Assembly (NCBI GenBank): GCA_964523145.1
Contig: CAZFYB010000004.1
Coordinates: 29,274-93,273, forward strand
DNA from: Microsaccharimonas sp964523145
GTDB lineage: Bacteria > Patescibacteriota > Saccharimonadia > Saccharimonadales > Saccharimonadaceae
Length of the DNA: 64,000 nt
Direction of reading: 5' to 3'
Every line of letters begins with the position of its first letter. Within the stretch, counting starts at the first letter, position 1. A model generated the notes under the pieces. That model did not search any database and was not told the origin of the DNA. It worked only from the letters and a program-made list of their open reading frames with translations. The translations under genes were made by a program, and so were the position numbers. Of this stretch, positions 52,810-61,899 are shown one piece after another.

Positions 52810-53187
52810 ATGGAACCAGACCAACAACAGCCACCAGAGCCAACATTAACACCACCGGAAGTTCCAGTAACGCCTACTGTAGCACCGGTTCAACCCGTAG
52901 CGAACACTGTCGCTGTTGAAGACCCGGGTAAGACATTAGGACTTGTAAGCTTCATACTTTCCCTTGTTGGCGGTGGAGCGATTGCGATAATTCTTGGTAT
53001 ACTTGGGCTTCACAAGTCAAAGAATGCGGGACATAAAAATACATTTGCACTTGCGGGTATTATTATTGGTTCGATTGCGACAATAATTTCGTTCCTGTTT
53101 GTCGTCCTTTTCATTATTTACGCAATGAACAATGAAGGTCCAAGCTTTTACCTTTACGATACCAGCAACCCAACCCCTGGTTACTAA
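52810..53187 (+). CDS. DUF4190-type two-helix membrane protein
   Basis: A 125-residue protein with a proline- and glutamine-rich N-tail of about 40 residues and two hydrophobic helices (about 44-66 and 78-100) separated by a short charged loop, as in DUF4190 (ends of the helices: ILSLVGGGAIAIILGILGL and ALAGIIIGSIATIISFLF). A Gly/Lys/Asn loop joins them. No function is known. AAGGAG lies at about 52791 with unusual long spacing to the ATG. It is followed by a terminator. Confidence 0.7.
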   Translation: MEPDQQQPPEPTLTPPEVPVTPTVAPVQPVANTVAVEDPGKTLGLVSFILSLVGGGAIAIILGILGLHKSKNAGHKNTFALAGIIIGSIATIISFLFVVLFIIYAMNNEGPSFYLYDTSNPTPGY

Positions 53188-53198
53188 AAAGTAAGCAA

Positions 53199-53228
53199 CA
53201 AAAAACCCTCCGAAATGGAGGGTTTTTT
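53199..53228. terminator. Bidirectional terminator
   Basis: AAAACCCTCC-gaaat-GGAGGGTTTT, serving the membrane gene and the convergent RRM gene. Confidence 0.85.
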
Positions 53229-53240
53229 GAGTTGGTAAAA

Positions 53241-53579
53241 TTACCAGCTACGTTGACGGAATGAACCGCCACCGTTGCCGCCGCCGTTACCACCGCGGTC
53301 GTTGCCGCCGAAGTCGCGACGAGGTCGGTCTTCTTTTGGACGAGCAAGGTTAACGTTGATAGCACGGCCATCAAGTTCCTTACCGTTCAATTCGTCAACA
53401 GCTTTTTGGTTGTTCGCTTCATCAGCGAATTCCACAAAGCCAAAGCCCTTTGAACGGCCAGTGTCGCGATCAGTTACCACACGGGCACTTGATACTTCAC
53501 CGATTGTTTCAAAGAAAGCCTTGAGGCTGTCGTCAGTAGTTGCATATGCAAGGCTACCGATAAATAGATTTTGTGACAT
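53241..53579 (-). CDS. RRM-type glycine-rich RNA-binding protein
   Basis: A 112-residue protein with one RNA recognition motif: RNP2 LFIGSLA at the start and RNP1 KGFGFVEF at about residues 45-52, followed by a Gly/Arg/Asn-rich tail (GGNDRGGNGGGN, ending in RQRSW). This layout is known from cyanobacteria and many bacteria as cold-inducible RNA chaperones. Start could be the ATG complementary to 53583-53585 or 53577-53579; AAGAG lies before them. A leader of over 100 bases with a perfect 16-base palindrome precedes it. Confidence 0.9.
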   Translation of the reverse strand: MSQNLFIGSLAYATTDDSLKAFFETIGEVSSARVVTDRDTGRSKGFGFVEFADEANNQKAVDELNGKELDGRAINVNLARPKEDRPRRDFGGNDRGGNGGGNGGGSFRQRSW

Positions 53580-53585
53580 AGTCAT

Positions 53586-53710
53586 TTAACTCTTTTCTTC
53601 TTAGTACTGCGTCAGATCGACCGCCCTTGGTACTAGTAGCGAAGTGGAGTGACTATCTCAGCTGAGATAAGCGCCCGCCTTTTGCTCTTTGATACGCGTG
53701 TGCTTCTGAA
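53586..53710 (-). promoter_or_regulatory. Long leader of the RRM gene with palindrome
   Basis: TATCTCAGCTGAGATA at 53654-53669 is a perfect palindrome, able to form a hairpin in RNA or bind a dimeric regulator. Long leaders are known for cold-induced RNA-binding proteins. Confidence 0.45.
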
Positions 53711-53925
53711 CAAACCTAGTTAAGCATATTTAGTAATAAAAAGATAGGGGTAGGCCTGTAAAATGCTTGCGTTTTTAATGGTGCAGAGGCATACTAATAG
53801 CATGCTGATGCGCATGGGGCAGAAATCTCCAGGCGCTGAAGAAACAAACACGATCAAAAGTTGTGGCCCCGGGTGGGCGCGCAGCAGCAAAAGCAACGCC
53901 CCTAAAATCAGGGGCGTTTGTTTTT
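53711..53925 (+). ncRNA. Candidate small RNA with intrinsic terminator
   Basis: There is no convincing ORF (the longest, 61 codons from 53763, lacks a ribosome site). The stretch has TAAAAT near 53758 and a GC-rich middle. It ends with AACGCCCCT-aaaatc-AGGGGCGTT-tgttttt (53895-53925). A transcript of about 150 bases could arise; it resembles no RNA I know. Confidence 0.4.
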
Positions 53926-53974
53926 ACCAAATGCTGCACTATATCTAGCTTATGCTTTATAATAAAATTTAGTT

Positions 53975-54532
53975 ATGGTGGAAAAGCATATTCGTAAACA
54001 ACTAGAAGTTATTTCTCATAAGGATATGCACCTACAGCATAAAGGTTTTACGATTGTAGAACTTTTAATAGTTGTCGTAGTGATTGCTATTCTTGCTGCT
54101 ATTACGATCGTAGCGTATACCGGTATTCAAAATAGAGCTCATGATGCCAGTGTCTTAAGTGATTTAAAGCAGTTTGCAACAAAGGTCGAAACATATAAAG
54201 CTGAAAATAGCAGCGTCCCAAGAGGAGATGCAGAGTTAGCTACATTGGGACTGAAAGCAAACAGAAGTTCTTACGGAGATCTTACTTTATCAAGTACTTC
54301 GGATTCATCGAATGTACTTTATTGTTCTCCGGCTGCAAATACGCTTGCTTATGCATGGATCATAAGGAGTAAGTCGGGAACGATTTTTTACAAAGGAACA
54401 GCCGGGGACGGTACCTATGTATACACCCAGGCAGATGCAATCGCTATGTGTGCGAATGCAGGCATTACTATTACCGGAAGTAGTGATCGTTCGTTTGGTC
54501 AACTGAGTGATGTTTGGTCAAATTGGTTATAG
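53975..54532 (+). CDS. Type IV pilin-like protein
   Basis: The 185-residue prepilin has a 23-residue leader (long) ending before GFTIVELLIV, with Glu at +5 and a helix to about residue 47, then a small globular head with four Cys, of which two near the end may pair. It likely assembles with the pilus machinery encoded elsewhere. TATAAT (53958-53963) is 11 bases before the ATG. The related pilin-RCC1 gene is at 21.3 kb. Confidence 0.88.
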   Translation: MVEKHIRKQLEVISHKDMHLQHKGFTIVELLIVVVVIAILAAITIVAYTGIQNRAHDASVLSDLKQFATKVETYKAENSSVPRGDAELATLGLKANRSSYGDLTLSSTSDSSNVLYCSPAANTLAYAWIIRSKSGTIFYKGTAGDGTYVYTQADAIAMCANAGITITGSSDRSFGQLSDVWSNWL

Positions 54533-54577
54533 TAAATCGGTACATTTAATAAATGAAATTGTGCGATAATAGACCTA

Positions 54578-55870
54578 ATGTTTAAAAAGTATATTCAGCG
54601 TAAACTAGAACGCGCCGTAAAGAAATATTTTAAAAAGCACCCAGAGGTGAAACTTATTGTCGTTGCCGGTAGTGTGGGCAAAACGAGTACTAAAATCGCC
54701 ATCGGTACTGTGCTGAATGAACGGTTCCGAGTACGATTGCACGAAGGTAATCATAACGCCGAGTTAAGTGCCCCCCTGGCTGTACTTGGTGTTGAATTCC
54801 CTGATAACATTCGCAAGCTTGGGCAATGGATGACTGTTTTTAAGGCTATCCGTCAGCGAATTAGGCAACCGAGCGATGTTGAGGTGATTGTTCAAGAGCT
54901 AGGGACGGATGCTATTGGGCAAATTCCGCATTTTGGCACCTACTTAACGCCGGATATTGCCGTCATTACTGCAGTTTCGGCTGAACATATGGAATTCTTT
55001 AAGACTTTGGATGCAGTTGCTGCCGAGGAATTAGCGGCAGCTAACTTTAGTCGGTACGCGCTCATTAACCGTGACGATATAAACGGTGCATACGCAGCTG
55101 ATATCACAAACCCCAATATAAGCACTTATGGAACCACCGATGTTGCCGAATATCGTTTTGATAGCAGCGACTATACTTTTGAGGATGGTTTTAAGGGTAT
55201 GTTCGTATCTGCTGATTGGCCGAAACCGCTCGATGCAACATTACACGTGGTGGGTGAACATAGCATTCGTGCTGTGGTTGCAGCGGCAGCGGTAGGGGCA
55301 AGGCTTGGTATGCTGCCTGATGAAATAGTTCGCGGAGCTGAAAAAGTTCGAGCAGTGAAAGGTCGTATGAATGTGCTTCGAGGTATTGAGAATTCAACAA
55401 TTATTGACGATACTTACAATTCTAGTCCGCTTGCAGTCGCTTCTGCGCTCCGAGCGTTATATCAAATGAATGTTCCCCAAAAGATTGCCGTTCTAGGGAG
55501 TATGAATGAGCTTGGTGATAGCTCGCCTGCTGAACACGAGGCTTTGGCGAAGTTGCTTGACCCAATGCAACTCAGCCACGTTGTCACGGTAGGAAAAGAA
55601 GCCGAGCAGTATCTTGCGCCCGCCGCTCGTGCCCACGGTTGTCATACAGTAAGCTTTGATAGTCCACTCGAGGCAGGTGCTTATGTGCGCAAATTTATTG
55701 AACCAGGAGCAGCTGTACTATTTAAAGGTTCCCAAGGTAAAATTTATCTTGAAGAAGGGGTAAAAGTAGTCCTTCACTCAACAGAAGATGAAGAGCAGCT
55801 TGTTCGGCAGTCACCCGCATGGATGGAAAAGAAAAAGAAATTCTTTGAGTCTCTGACGAACAACGTATAA
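54578..55870 (+). CDS. murF: MurF-type Mur ligase
   Basis: MurF joins D-Ala-D-Ala to UDP-MurNAc-tripeptide in the cytoplasm. The 430 residues have ATP-binding VAGSVGKTSTK (about residues 27-37), the central domain motif HMEFF with Glu, and IDDTYNSSPLAVASALRAL in the C-terminal domain, characteristic of MurF. The N-terminal UDP-binding domain is reduced to about 25 basic residues (length 430 compared with about 450), so it may be a MurF-like enzyme of a different substrate. GATAAT is 7 bases before the ATG. Confidence 0.85.
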   Translation: MFKKYIQRKLERAVKKYFKKHPEVKLIVVAGSVGKTSTKIAIGTVLNERFRVRLHEGNHNAELSAPLAVLGVEFPDNIRKLGQWMTVFKAIRQRIRQPSDVEVIVQELGTDAIGQIPHFGTYLTPDIAVITAVSAEHMEFFKTLDAVAAEELAAANFSRYALINRDDINGAYAADITNPNISTYGTTDVAEYRFDSSDYTFEDGFKGMFVSADWPKPLDATLHVVGEHSIRAVVAAAAVGARLGMLPDEIVRGAEKVRAVKGRMNVLRGIENSTIIDDTYNSSPLAVASALRALYQMNVPQKIAVLGSMNELGDSSPAEHEALAKLLDPMQLSHVVTVGKEAEQYLAPAARAHGCHTVSFDSPLEAGAYVRKFIEPGAAVLFKGSQGKIYLEEGVKVVLHSTEDEEQLVRQSPAWMEKKKKFFESLTNNV

Positions 55871-55890
55871 TCTGCTATACTTACTCTGTT

Positions 55891-58314
55891 ATGCAGCGTT
55901 ATAATCCGGCTGAAATTGAACCAAAATGGCAACAGGTCTGGGAGGATCAAAAAGCTAATGAGGTTGATGTTGATACGTCTAAAGTAAAGACGTATGTTTC
56001 TGGTATGTTCCCGTACCCAAGTGGTGCTGGCATGCACACGGGCCATGCTTTTAGTTATTCTATTGTTGATGCAATTGCTCGCTTTTATCGCCAACATGGT
56101 CATAACGTCTTAAACCCGATGGGTTGGGACACTTTTGGTTTGCCGGCTGAAAACTATGCTATTAAAACCGGAACCGCACCTGCGGTGGTGACGGCTGAAA
56201 ATATCGCGAACTTTAAACGTCAATTTAAACGGATGGGTGTTTCGATTGATTGGTCGCGTGAGCTAAATACCAGTAACCCTGAATATTATAAATGGACGCA
56301 ATGGGTATTTACGAAATTATTTGAGCGTGGCTTGGCGTACCAAAAAGAAAGCTTGCAGTGGTGGTGCCCGGTTGATAAAACCGTTCTTGCAAATGAGCAA
56401 GTAGAGGGCGGCCATTGTTGGCGTTGCGGCAGCTTGGTTGAAAAGAAATCTATGAAACAATGGTTTTTCAAGATTACCGAGTACGCCGATGCTTTGCTTG
56501 ATGAGATTGAAGATTTGGATTGGCCGCAAAAAATTAAAACTGCACAGACGAATTGGATTGGTAAGAGTGTTGGTGCGGAAATTGACTTTACGGTTTCTGG
56601 AGATAAGGCAATCACTGTTTTTTCAACTCGGCCCGATACGATTTTTGGAGCGACATTCTTGGTATTGGCACCAGAGCACCCAATGGCTCGTGAACTTGCC
56701 GTTGGTGATTTTAAAGAATTTACCGAAAAATATGTAAAAGAAGCGATCAAGAAACCAGAAATTGAACGCACCAATGACACTAAAGAAAAAACAGGGGTAT
56801 TTACCGGTTCTTATGCGACAAACCCCGTATCTGGCGAAAAAGTTCCTATATGGGTGGCTGACTATGTGTTAGGTGGGTATGGAACCGGTGCTGTAATGGG
56901 CGTGCCGGGCCATGATGAGCGCGATTTCGCGTTTGCTGAAAAATATAATCTTCCAATTATTGAAGTAGTGAGTGCACCAGAAGATAGCCAACAGCAGGTT
57001 TATCACGGTGAAGGTACGCTTATTAACTCTGGTAAATTTGACGGTATTTCCAGCAGTGATGCTCGCGAGCAAATAGTCGCTTGGCTTGAAGAACAAAAAC
57101 AAGGCAAGGCAAAAACGACCTACCGAATGCGCGACTGGCTGATTAGCCGCCAGCGCTACTGGGGAGTGCCGATTCCTATTATTCATTGTGCCGAACACGG
57201 TGCCGTGGCGGTTCCTGAAGACCAGTTGCCGGTTGTGCTACCTGTCATTGAAGATTATGCGCCAAAGGGGGATGGTAAATCTGCGTTAGCTCGAGCTACC
57301 GATTGGGTGAACACCACCTGCCCTGAGTGCGGGGGACCTGCACTTCGTGAAACTGACACGATGGACGGATACGCTTGTTCAAGTTGGTACTTACTTCGCT
57401 ATGGTGACCCGCGAAATACTGAGCGAGCGTGGGATCCTGAAAAGATTAATTATTGGAATCCGGTTGATTTTTACGTTGGTGGTGACCATGCGGTCGCGCA
57501 CCTTTTGTATGTTCGTTTTTGGACACATGTTTTTTATGACATGGGCTTGGTAGATTTTAAAGAACCAGTGAAAAAGTTGGTGTACCACGGCTATATTAAT
57601 GCTGAAGACGGTACTAAAATGAGTAAGAGTAAGGGTAATGTGATCGACCCGCTTGATGTGATTGATCAAGGGTATGGGGCTGATGCACTTCGAACCTACG
57701 TACTGTTTATGGGTCCGATTGAGCTTGATGCGAGTTGGGACTCTCGCGGTATTGCTGGCGTGTACCGATTCTTAAACCGTATTTGGACGCTTGTTCAGCA
57801 GTACGAAGAAGCGCAGAAAAATATGACCCAAAATGATGATGCAATTCGGGTGGCTCAGCATAAAACAATTCGAAAAGTAACTGATGACTTTAGGCGTTTG
57901 AGCTTTAATACAGCGATTTCTGCGCTTATGGAATACGTAAACGAGCTGTATAAGTTTAAGGTTGATGGTTTTTCAAAAGATGGGTGGCATGAAGCATTAA
58001 GTGCGCTTGTACAATTGGTTGCGCCGTTTGCTCCGCATATTGCTGATGAACTTTGGAATCAGCTTGGGCATGAAGGCCTTGTGCAAAATGCCTCATGGCC
58101 AGAATGGGACGCTGTACTTATTGTTGAAGATACCATTACCATCGCCGTTCAAGTAAATGGCAAGTTACGGGGCGAAATTACTATCGGTAAAGATATAGCC
58201 GAAGCTGAAGTGAAAGCGCTTGCTTTAGCGCACGAGAATGTTACAAAACATGTATCAAGCGAGCCGAAGAAGGTAATATACGTACCGGGCCGACTTGTGA
58301 GTATTGTTGTTTAG
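55891..58314 (+). CDS. leuS: Leucyl-tRNA synthetase
   Basis: LeuS charges tRNA-Leu. The 807 residues contain the HIGH variant in MHTGHAFSYS, zinc-type cysteines CPVDKTV and CWRCGS, the CP1 editing domain (VFSTRPDTIFGATF), and KMSKSKGNV. A C-terminal anticodon-binding region ends the protein. Length is slightly below the common 860. TATACT (55876-55881) lies 9 bases before the ATG, so it is leaderless. It starts 20 bases after the murF stop and is followed by the reverse-strand LysM gene. Confidence 0.97.
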   Translation: MQRYNPAEIEPKWQQVWEDQKANEVDVDTSKVKTYVSGMFPYPSGAGMHTGHAFSYSIVDAIARFYRQHGHNVLNPMGWDTFGLPAENYAIKTGTAPAVVTAENIANFKRQFKRMGVSIDWSRELNTSNPEYYKWTQWVFTKLFERGLAYQKESLQWWCPVDKTVLANEQVEGGHCWRCGSLVEKKSMKQWFFKITEYADALLDEIEDLDWPQKIKTAQTNWIGKSVGAEIDFTVSGDKAITVFSTRPDTIFGATFLVLAPEHPMARELAVGDFKEFTEKYVKEAIKKPEIERTNDTKEKTGVFTGSYATNPVSGEKVPIWVADYVLGGYGTGAVMGVPGHDERDFAFAEKYNLPIIEVVSAPEDSQQQVYHGEGTLINSGKFDGISSSDAREQIVAWLEEQKQGKAKTTYRMRDWLISRQRYWGVPIPIIHCAEHGAVAVPEDQLPVVLPVIEDYAPKGDGKSALARATDWVNTTCPECGGPALRETDTMDGYACSSWYLLRYGDPRNTERAWDPEKINYWNPVDFYVGGDHAVAHLLYVRFWTHVFYDMGLVDFKEPVKKLVYHGYINAEDGTKMSKSKGNVIDPLDVIDQGYGADALRTYVLFMGPIELDASWDSRGIAGVYRFLNRIWTLVQQYEEAQKNMTQNDDAIRVAQHKTIRKVTDDFRRLSFNTAISALMEYVNELYKFKVDGFSKDGWHEALSALVQLVAPFAPHIADELWNQLGHEGLVQNASWPEWDAVLIVEDTITIAVQVNGKLRGEITIGKDIAEAEVKALALAHENVTKHVSSEPKKVIYVPGRLVSIVV

Positions 58315-58316
58315 GT

Positions 58317-58790
58317 CTATTGTTCGACTTGTTCGGGTATAACCAAGGTTTCGCCTGGTTGGAGGCCATCTTTAAGGACATCGATATTTGCTGGATCAAC
58401 TGAGATATGATCAGTTGCGTCACGGATATCAATGGTATCAGACCCTTCGATATTTTGTGCAGCGTTTTGTAGGCCATCGCCAGGTTGAACGGTGTAGGTT
58501 GTGGTTTCTTCTGAGAATGTAGGAGCTTTTACCGCATCTGCTGTTGTAGCTGCAAGACCTGCTGCAGCGCCGGCAGTCAGTGCTACTGCTCCGGCAATTT
58601 GAACTCCTTTACGTTGGAGCACGTTCGGTTTTTTAGTATACGTGTCTACGTTCCAAGCCGTAGCTTCGGGTTGTGAAGTTTCTACGATACGGCGTGCAGC
58701 TTGGGCTTCTTGGTGTTCTTGGAAGGCAATAATATCGCTAAATTTGTCATCTTGCTCTTCAGTTTGTAGTGGTGTTGGTGTTTCGCTCAT
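58317..58790 (-). CDS. LysM-domain membrane protein
   Basis: This 157-residue protein has an acidic N-terminal half, one Ala-rich membrane segment (about 65-85: IAGAVALTAGAAAGLAATT) and a C-terminal LysM-like domain (TTYTVQPGDGLQN near 97 to LQPGETLVIPE at the end). It may anchor to wall glycan with the first half in the cytoplasm. The -10-like TATCTT lies 9 bases before the ATG. It is tail-to-tail with leuS. Confidence 0.78.
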   Translation of the reverse strand: MSETPTPLQTEEQDDKFSDIIAFQEHQEAQAARRIVETSQPEATAWNVDTYTKKPNVLQRKGVQIAGAVALTAGAAAGLAATTADAVKAPTFSEETTTYTVQPGDGLQNAAQNIEGSDTIDIRDATDHISVDPANIDVLKDGLQPGETLVIPEQVEQ

Positions 58791-58906
58791 GGTAATTCTA
58801 AGATATCACATTTTCGGCAATAGCCATAACCACTTGAGTATATCCGTTAAAAATAGTATAATGAGCACTAAGTTTATATAACACCTATGATAAAGGAGCA
58901 CTTTAA

Positions 58907-59056
58907 ATGGGACAACCAAAGAAACAGAGTAGCCCGCGTAAAACCGGCCTCCGCCGAAGCCATTTGCGCCTCGTGCTTGCTCGCCGTGTAAACGGTACTT
59001 CACCTGTAAAGGTAAAAACAACTCGCCGCGAAACCGGCAAAGCTCTTGCCAAATAG
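58907..59056 (+). CDS. rpmF: 50S ribosomal protein L32 (short, cysteine-free)
   Basis: A 49-residue basic protein: MGQPKKQSSPRK, then the L32 core RRSHLRLVLA. The zinc-finger cysteines of the classic type are absent, as in the E. coli form. AAAGGAGCA lies 8 bases before the ATG; TATAAT is near 58857-58862. It heads a run of translation and RNA genes. Its small size may cause it to be missed by automatic gene finders. Confidence 0.85.
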   Translation: MGQPKKQSSPRKTGLRRSHLRLVLARRVNGTSPVKVKTTRRETGKALAK

Positions 59057-59111
59057 GCATTTTAAAGAGTATTCGTTAACATTACATTAAACAAAAGAGA
59101 ACAAACGCATT

Positions 59112-59573
59112 ATGGCATCTAATCGTCATCTCGGTCGCATCGTAGCACTACAAACTCTGTATGAATTTGAGTTTCGTGTTGAATCCGGCGACACAACGGT
59201 CAACGTTTCAGATATTCTGAAGCGTAATCTCGATCGTTACGAGACGGCAATTGATGACACAAAGTTTGTTGAATCACTTGTTGACGGGGTTATTGAACAG
59301 CAAAAATCCCTTGATGAAAAGATTCAACCAATTGCGCCAGATTGGCCAATTGATCAAATTGCTCGTATTGACCGCAGTATTTTACGTATTGGTGTATATG
59401 AATTGTTACATCAAGCAGAAATTGTACCACCAAAAGTGGCAATCAACGAAGCAGTTGAGCTTGCGAAAGCGTTTGGCTCTGATAACTCGAGTAAGTTTGT
59501 GAATGGTGTACTTGGTACAGCATACCGCACACTGGTAGAGGGAGCCGAAAATGGCAGCACCACAGTTCGATAA
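59112..59573 (+). CDS. nusB: Transcription antitermination factor NusB
   Basis: NusB binds boxA RNA together with S10 in rRNA antitermination. The 153-residue all-helical protein has N-terminal RHLGRIVALQTLYEFEF, then IDQIARIDRSILRIGVYELL and the C-terminal AINEAVELAKAFGSDNSSKFVNGVL, all typical (described in parts: ARIDRSILRIG, NEAVELAKAFG, KFVNGVL). Ends overlap the next gene by 23 bases. Confidence 0.94.
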   Translation: MASNRHLGRIVALQTLYEFEFRVESGDTTVNVSDILKRNLDRYETAIDDTKFVESLVDGVIEQQKSLDEKIQPIAPDWPIDQIARIDRSILRIGVYELLHQAEIVPPKVAINEAVELAKAFGSDNSSKFVNGVLGTAYRTLVEGAENGSTTVR

Positions 59574-60042
59574 GTTTAAAAAATACTTCTCTCGAAAAAA
59601 ACCATCTATTCAGGAAATTGTTCGCGAGCCAACGGCTGGCGGTATTGTCTTTCGTCATGGTGAAAAGGGCGTAGAAATCTTGCTTATTCAAGACGCAAAA
59701 GACCGCTGGACGATTCCAAAGGGTCATATTGAAGAAGGCGAAACGGCTCAACAAACTGCACGGCGTGAAATTGGCGAAGAGGCCGGATTAAAAGAAGTCG
59801 ACATTCTTGGTTGGCTCGGTAAAATCCACTTCCGCTATCGCCGAGTTGATAAATTAGTATTAATGACCACGCAAATTTACTTAGTGCGAGCTAAGGGTGA
59901 TACGAACGCTATTCAAAAAGAAGAGTGGATGAACGGTATTCAGTGGTTTAGCTTTCAAGATGCGCTTGATGCGATTGAATACGAAGACATTGGTAAATTA
60001 ATGCTGCTCGCTATGAAACGTATTAGGTTGGAGAAATTATAA
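59551..60042 (+). CDS. Nudix hydrolase (163 aa)
   Basis: The Nudix box is GHIEEGETAQQTARREIGEEAGL (Gly at the start, REIGEEAGL at the end), a complete match, with a flanking WTIPKG. It likely hydrolyses diadenosine or other nucleotide derivatives. The N-terminal 30 residues are basic. It sits between nusB and rnc, overlapping both by 23 and 1 bases, so the three are translated together, as is common in CPR genomes. Confidence 0.9.
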   Translation: MAAPQFDKFKKYFSRKKPSIQEIVREPTAGGIVFRHGEKGVEILLIQDAKDRWTIPKGHIEEGETAQQTARREIGEEAGLKEVDILGWLGKIHFRYRRVDKLVLMTTQIYLVRAKGDTNAIQKEEWMNGIQWFSFQDALDAIEYEDIGKLMLLAMKRIRLEKL

Positions 60043-60749
60043 TGACCGGCATGCTAACCGCACCGTACCAACAATTCGCCAAAGACCACCTCGGTTTTGA
60101 GTTTACTAATATTGATTTACTTATTACTGCTTTGACGCACCGCAGCTACGTAAACGAGCACCGAAAAAGTGTGAGCGAACATAATGAACGGCTCGAGTTT
60201 TTAGGTGATGCAGTTCTTGAATTGGTTGTGACTGACTTCTTGTATCGAAACTATAGTGAAGCCGAGGGTATCTTAACGAGCTGGCGTGCGGCATTGGTAC
60301 GGACAGAAAGTATCGGTGCAGCCGGGCAGCTTATTGGCTATGAACCGCTAGTTCGAATGAGCCGTGGTGAAAAACAAGGTGGTGAGCGAGCTCGATTGCA
60401 AATTTTAGCGAATGCGTTTGAAGCAATTATTGGCGCAATTTATCTTGAGCGTGGGTATGATGATGCGGCAGCGTTTATAACTAAGCACATTACTTCAAAA
60501 CTTGATGCCATTATTAAAGAAGGTTCTTGGCGTGACCCAAAATCACACCTTCAAGAAGTCATGCAGCGAGTTGATGGGGTAACACCGCGATATGTGGTGC
60601 TCAATGAAGTTGGCCCAGATCACGATAAAGTCTTTACTTTAGGGGTATATGCTGGCCAGCGAATGGTGAGCCAAGGTACTGGCCCTAGCAAGCAATCAGC
60701 TCAGCAAGAGGCGGCTAAAGCGGCACTTGAAGCTTATCTGAACAGTTAG
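60042..60749 (+). CDS. rnc: Ribonuclease III
   Basis: RNase III cuts double-stranded RNA, including rRNA precursors. The 235 residues have the signature NERLEFLGDAVLEL, the second acidic site FEAIIGAIYLERG with Glu, and a C-terminal dsRBD (LQEVMQRVD... to SAQQEAAKAALE). Length is normal. It starts one base inside the Nudix stop and is followed after 95 bases by rpsP. Confidence 0.96.
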   Translation: MTGMLTAPYQQFAKDHLGFEFTNIDLLITALTHRSYVNEHRKSVSEHNERLEFLGDAVLELVVTDFLYRNYSEAEGILTSWRAALVRTESIGAAGQLIGYEPLVRMSRGEKQGGERARLQILANAFEAIIGAIYLERGYDDAAAFITKHITSKLDAIIKEGSWRDPKSHLQEVMQRVDGVTPRYVVLNEVGPDHDKVFTLGVYAGQRMVSQGTGPSKQSAQQEAAKAALEAYLNS

Positions 60750-60844
60750 TGAAAGAGGTGGGCGGGTTGACAATTGCCGCTTAACGGTGTAAACTAACTC
60801 GAGATTGTTAAAAAGACTAAAGAGTTAAAGGAAAGTTTTATTTT

Positions 60845-61234
60845 ATGCTCGCAATTCGTTTGCAACGTGTCGGCCGCGCCGGATACCCAACATACCGCCT
60901 AGCTGTTCAAGAATCACAGCGTCACCCCTCAAGTGGTCGTGTCGTTGCTTATGTAGGTAGCTACAACCCTCATACTAAAGATGCAACTGTTCAAGTTGAA
61001 CTTGCACAAAAGTACCTTGATAACGGTGCACAGCCTACACCTCGTGTAGTGAAGCTTTTGAAAGCTGCTGGCGTAAAACTTCCTAAATGGGTTGTTGAGG
61101 CTTCAACTGATAAGTCTAAGTCTATCCGAAACGCTGAAAAACTTCGCAAAAACCAACCAAAAGAAGAAGTGGTTGAAGAAGCTCCAGCTGAAGAAGTTGC
61201 TGCAGAAGAAACTCCTGAAGAAAAAGCTGAATAA
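60845..61234 (+). CDS. rpsP: 30S ribosomal protein S16
   Basis: The 129-residue protein has the S16 core MLAIRLQRVGRAGYPTYR and GSYNPHTK at 1-80, then a long acidic tail (about 95-129, Glu/Ala-rich) not found in most bacteria. AAGGA lies before the ATG with about 11 bases spacing. A strong terminator follows. It is adjacent to khpA and trmD as in many bacteria (rpsP-khpA-trmD). Confidence 0.96.
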   Translation: MLAIRLQRVGRAGYPTYRLAVQESQRHPSSGRVVAYVGSYNPHTKDATVQVELAQKYLDNGAQPTPRVVKLLKAAGVKLPKWVVEASTDKSKSIRNAEKLRKNQPKEEVVEEAPAEEVAAEETPEEKAE

Positions 61235-61250
61235 AGTACTTTTAACAGCA

Positions 61251-61279
61251 AAAAACCCACCGCAATTGGTGGGTTTTTT
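61251..61279 (+). terminator. Terminator after rpsP
   Basis: ACCCACC-gcaatt-GGTGGGT followed by TTTTT. Confidence 0.88.
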
Positions 61280-61351
61280 ATTAACTTTTACCTATTCTGC
61301 TTGTGCTACAATAAAACTACGATAATTTGAGACGCGACCGAAGGAGGGTGT

Positions 61352-61747
61352 ATGTCGACCATTGACCAGCAGTTCATAGAATATATCGTAAAATCTGTAG
61401 TAGGTAACCCAGACGATGTTATCGTTGACCGTATTATTGATGAGAAAGGCGTGTTGCTGACGCTCACAGTAAACCCCGAAGACCTAGGACGGGTGATTGG
61501 TAAGCGTGGTATCACAGCGCAAAGCCTTCGAACCTTACTTCGAGCCCTTGGTACAAAAAATGACGCCCGTTATAATTTGAAGATTGTAAACAATGATGGC
61601 CAGACAGGTGCGGTCATTTCGAGCGATGATAATGCTCCTTCTGATGAGGGTGTGGACAACGTAACAGATGTAGCTGTGGACAACAGTTCAGACTACACAA
61701 AAAAGACCCGTGCAGAGCTTGCAGAACTCGATGACCTTGATATATAA
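61352..61747 (+). CDS. khpA: KH-domain RNA-binding protein KhpA
   Basis: KhpA (YlqC) is a single-KH RNA-binding protein that works with KhpB in cell growth control. The GxxG loop is in VIGKRGITAQSLR (about residues 49-61). The family domain ends near residue 82; the remaining 50 residues form an acidic tail unlike model species. A GAAGGAGGG ribosome site precedes the ATG. It lies between rpsP and trmD, its usual place. Confidence 0.92.
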   Translation: MSTIDQQFIEYIVKSVVGNPDDVIVDRIIDEKGVLLTLTVNPEDLGRVIGKRGITAQSLRTLLRALGTKNDARYNLKIVNNDGQTGAVISSDDNAPSDEGVDNVTDVAVDNSSDYTKKTRAELAELDDLDI

Positions 61748-61836
61748 TAACCACAAGTTCAAAGATTCTTGAACTGCGAGACAAGCGCTCATGCGAGAGC
61801 AAATCACCATTTGTTGAGAGCTTATGTGAACAAAGT

Positions 61837-61861
61837 ACCACTCTATTCAGAGTGGTTTTTT
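61837..61861 (+). terminator. Terminator after khpA
   Basis: ACCACTC-tattca-GAGTGGT followed by TTTTTT. A further stem, AGTTCAA-agattc-TTGAACT, lies near 61756-61775 in the same intergenic region. Confidence 0.88.
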
Positions 61862-61899
61862 GTTTGTAAAAATAAGGATATACCGTACACTGGTAACAG

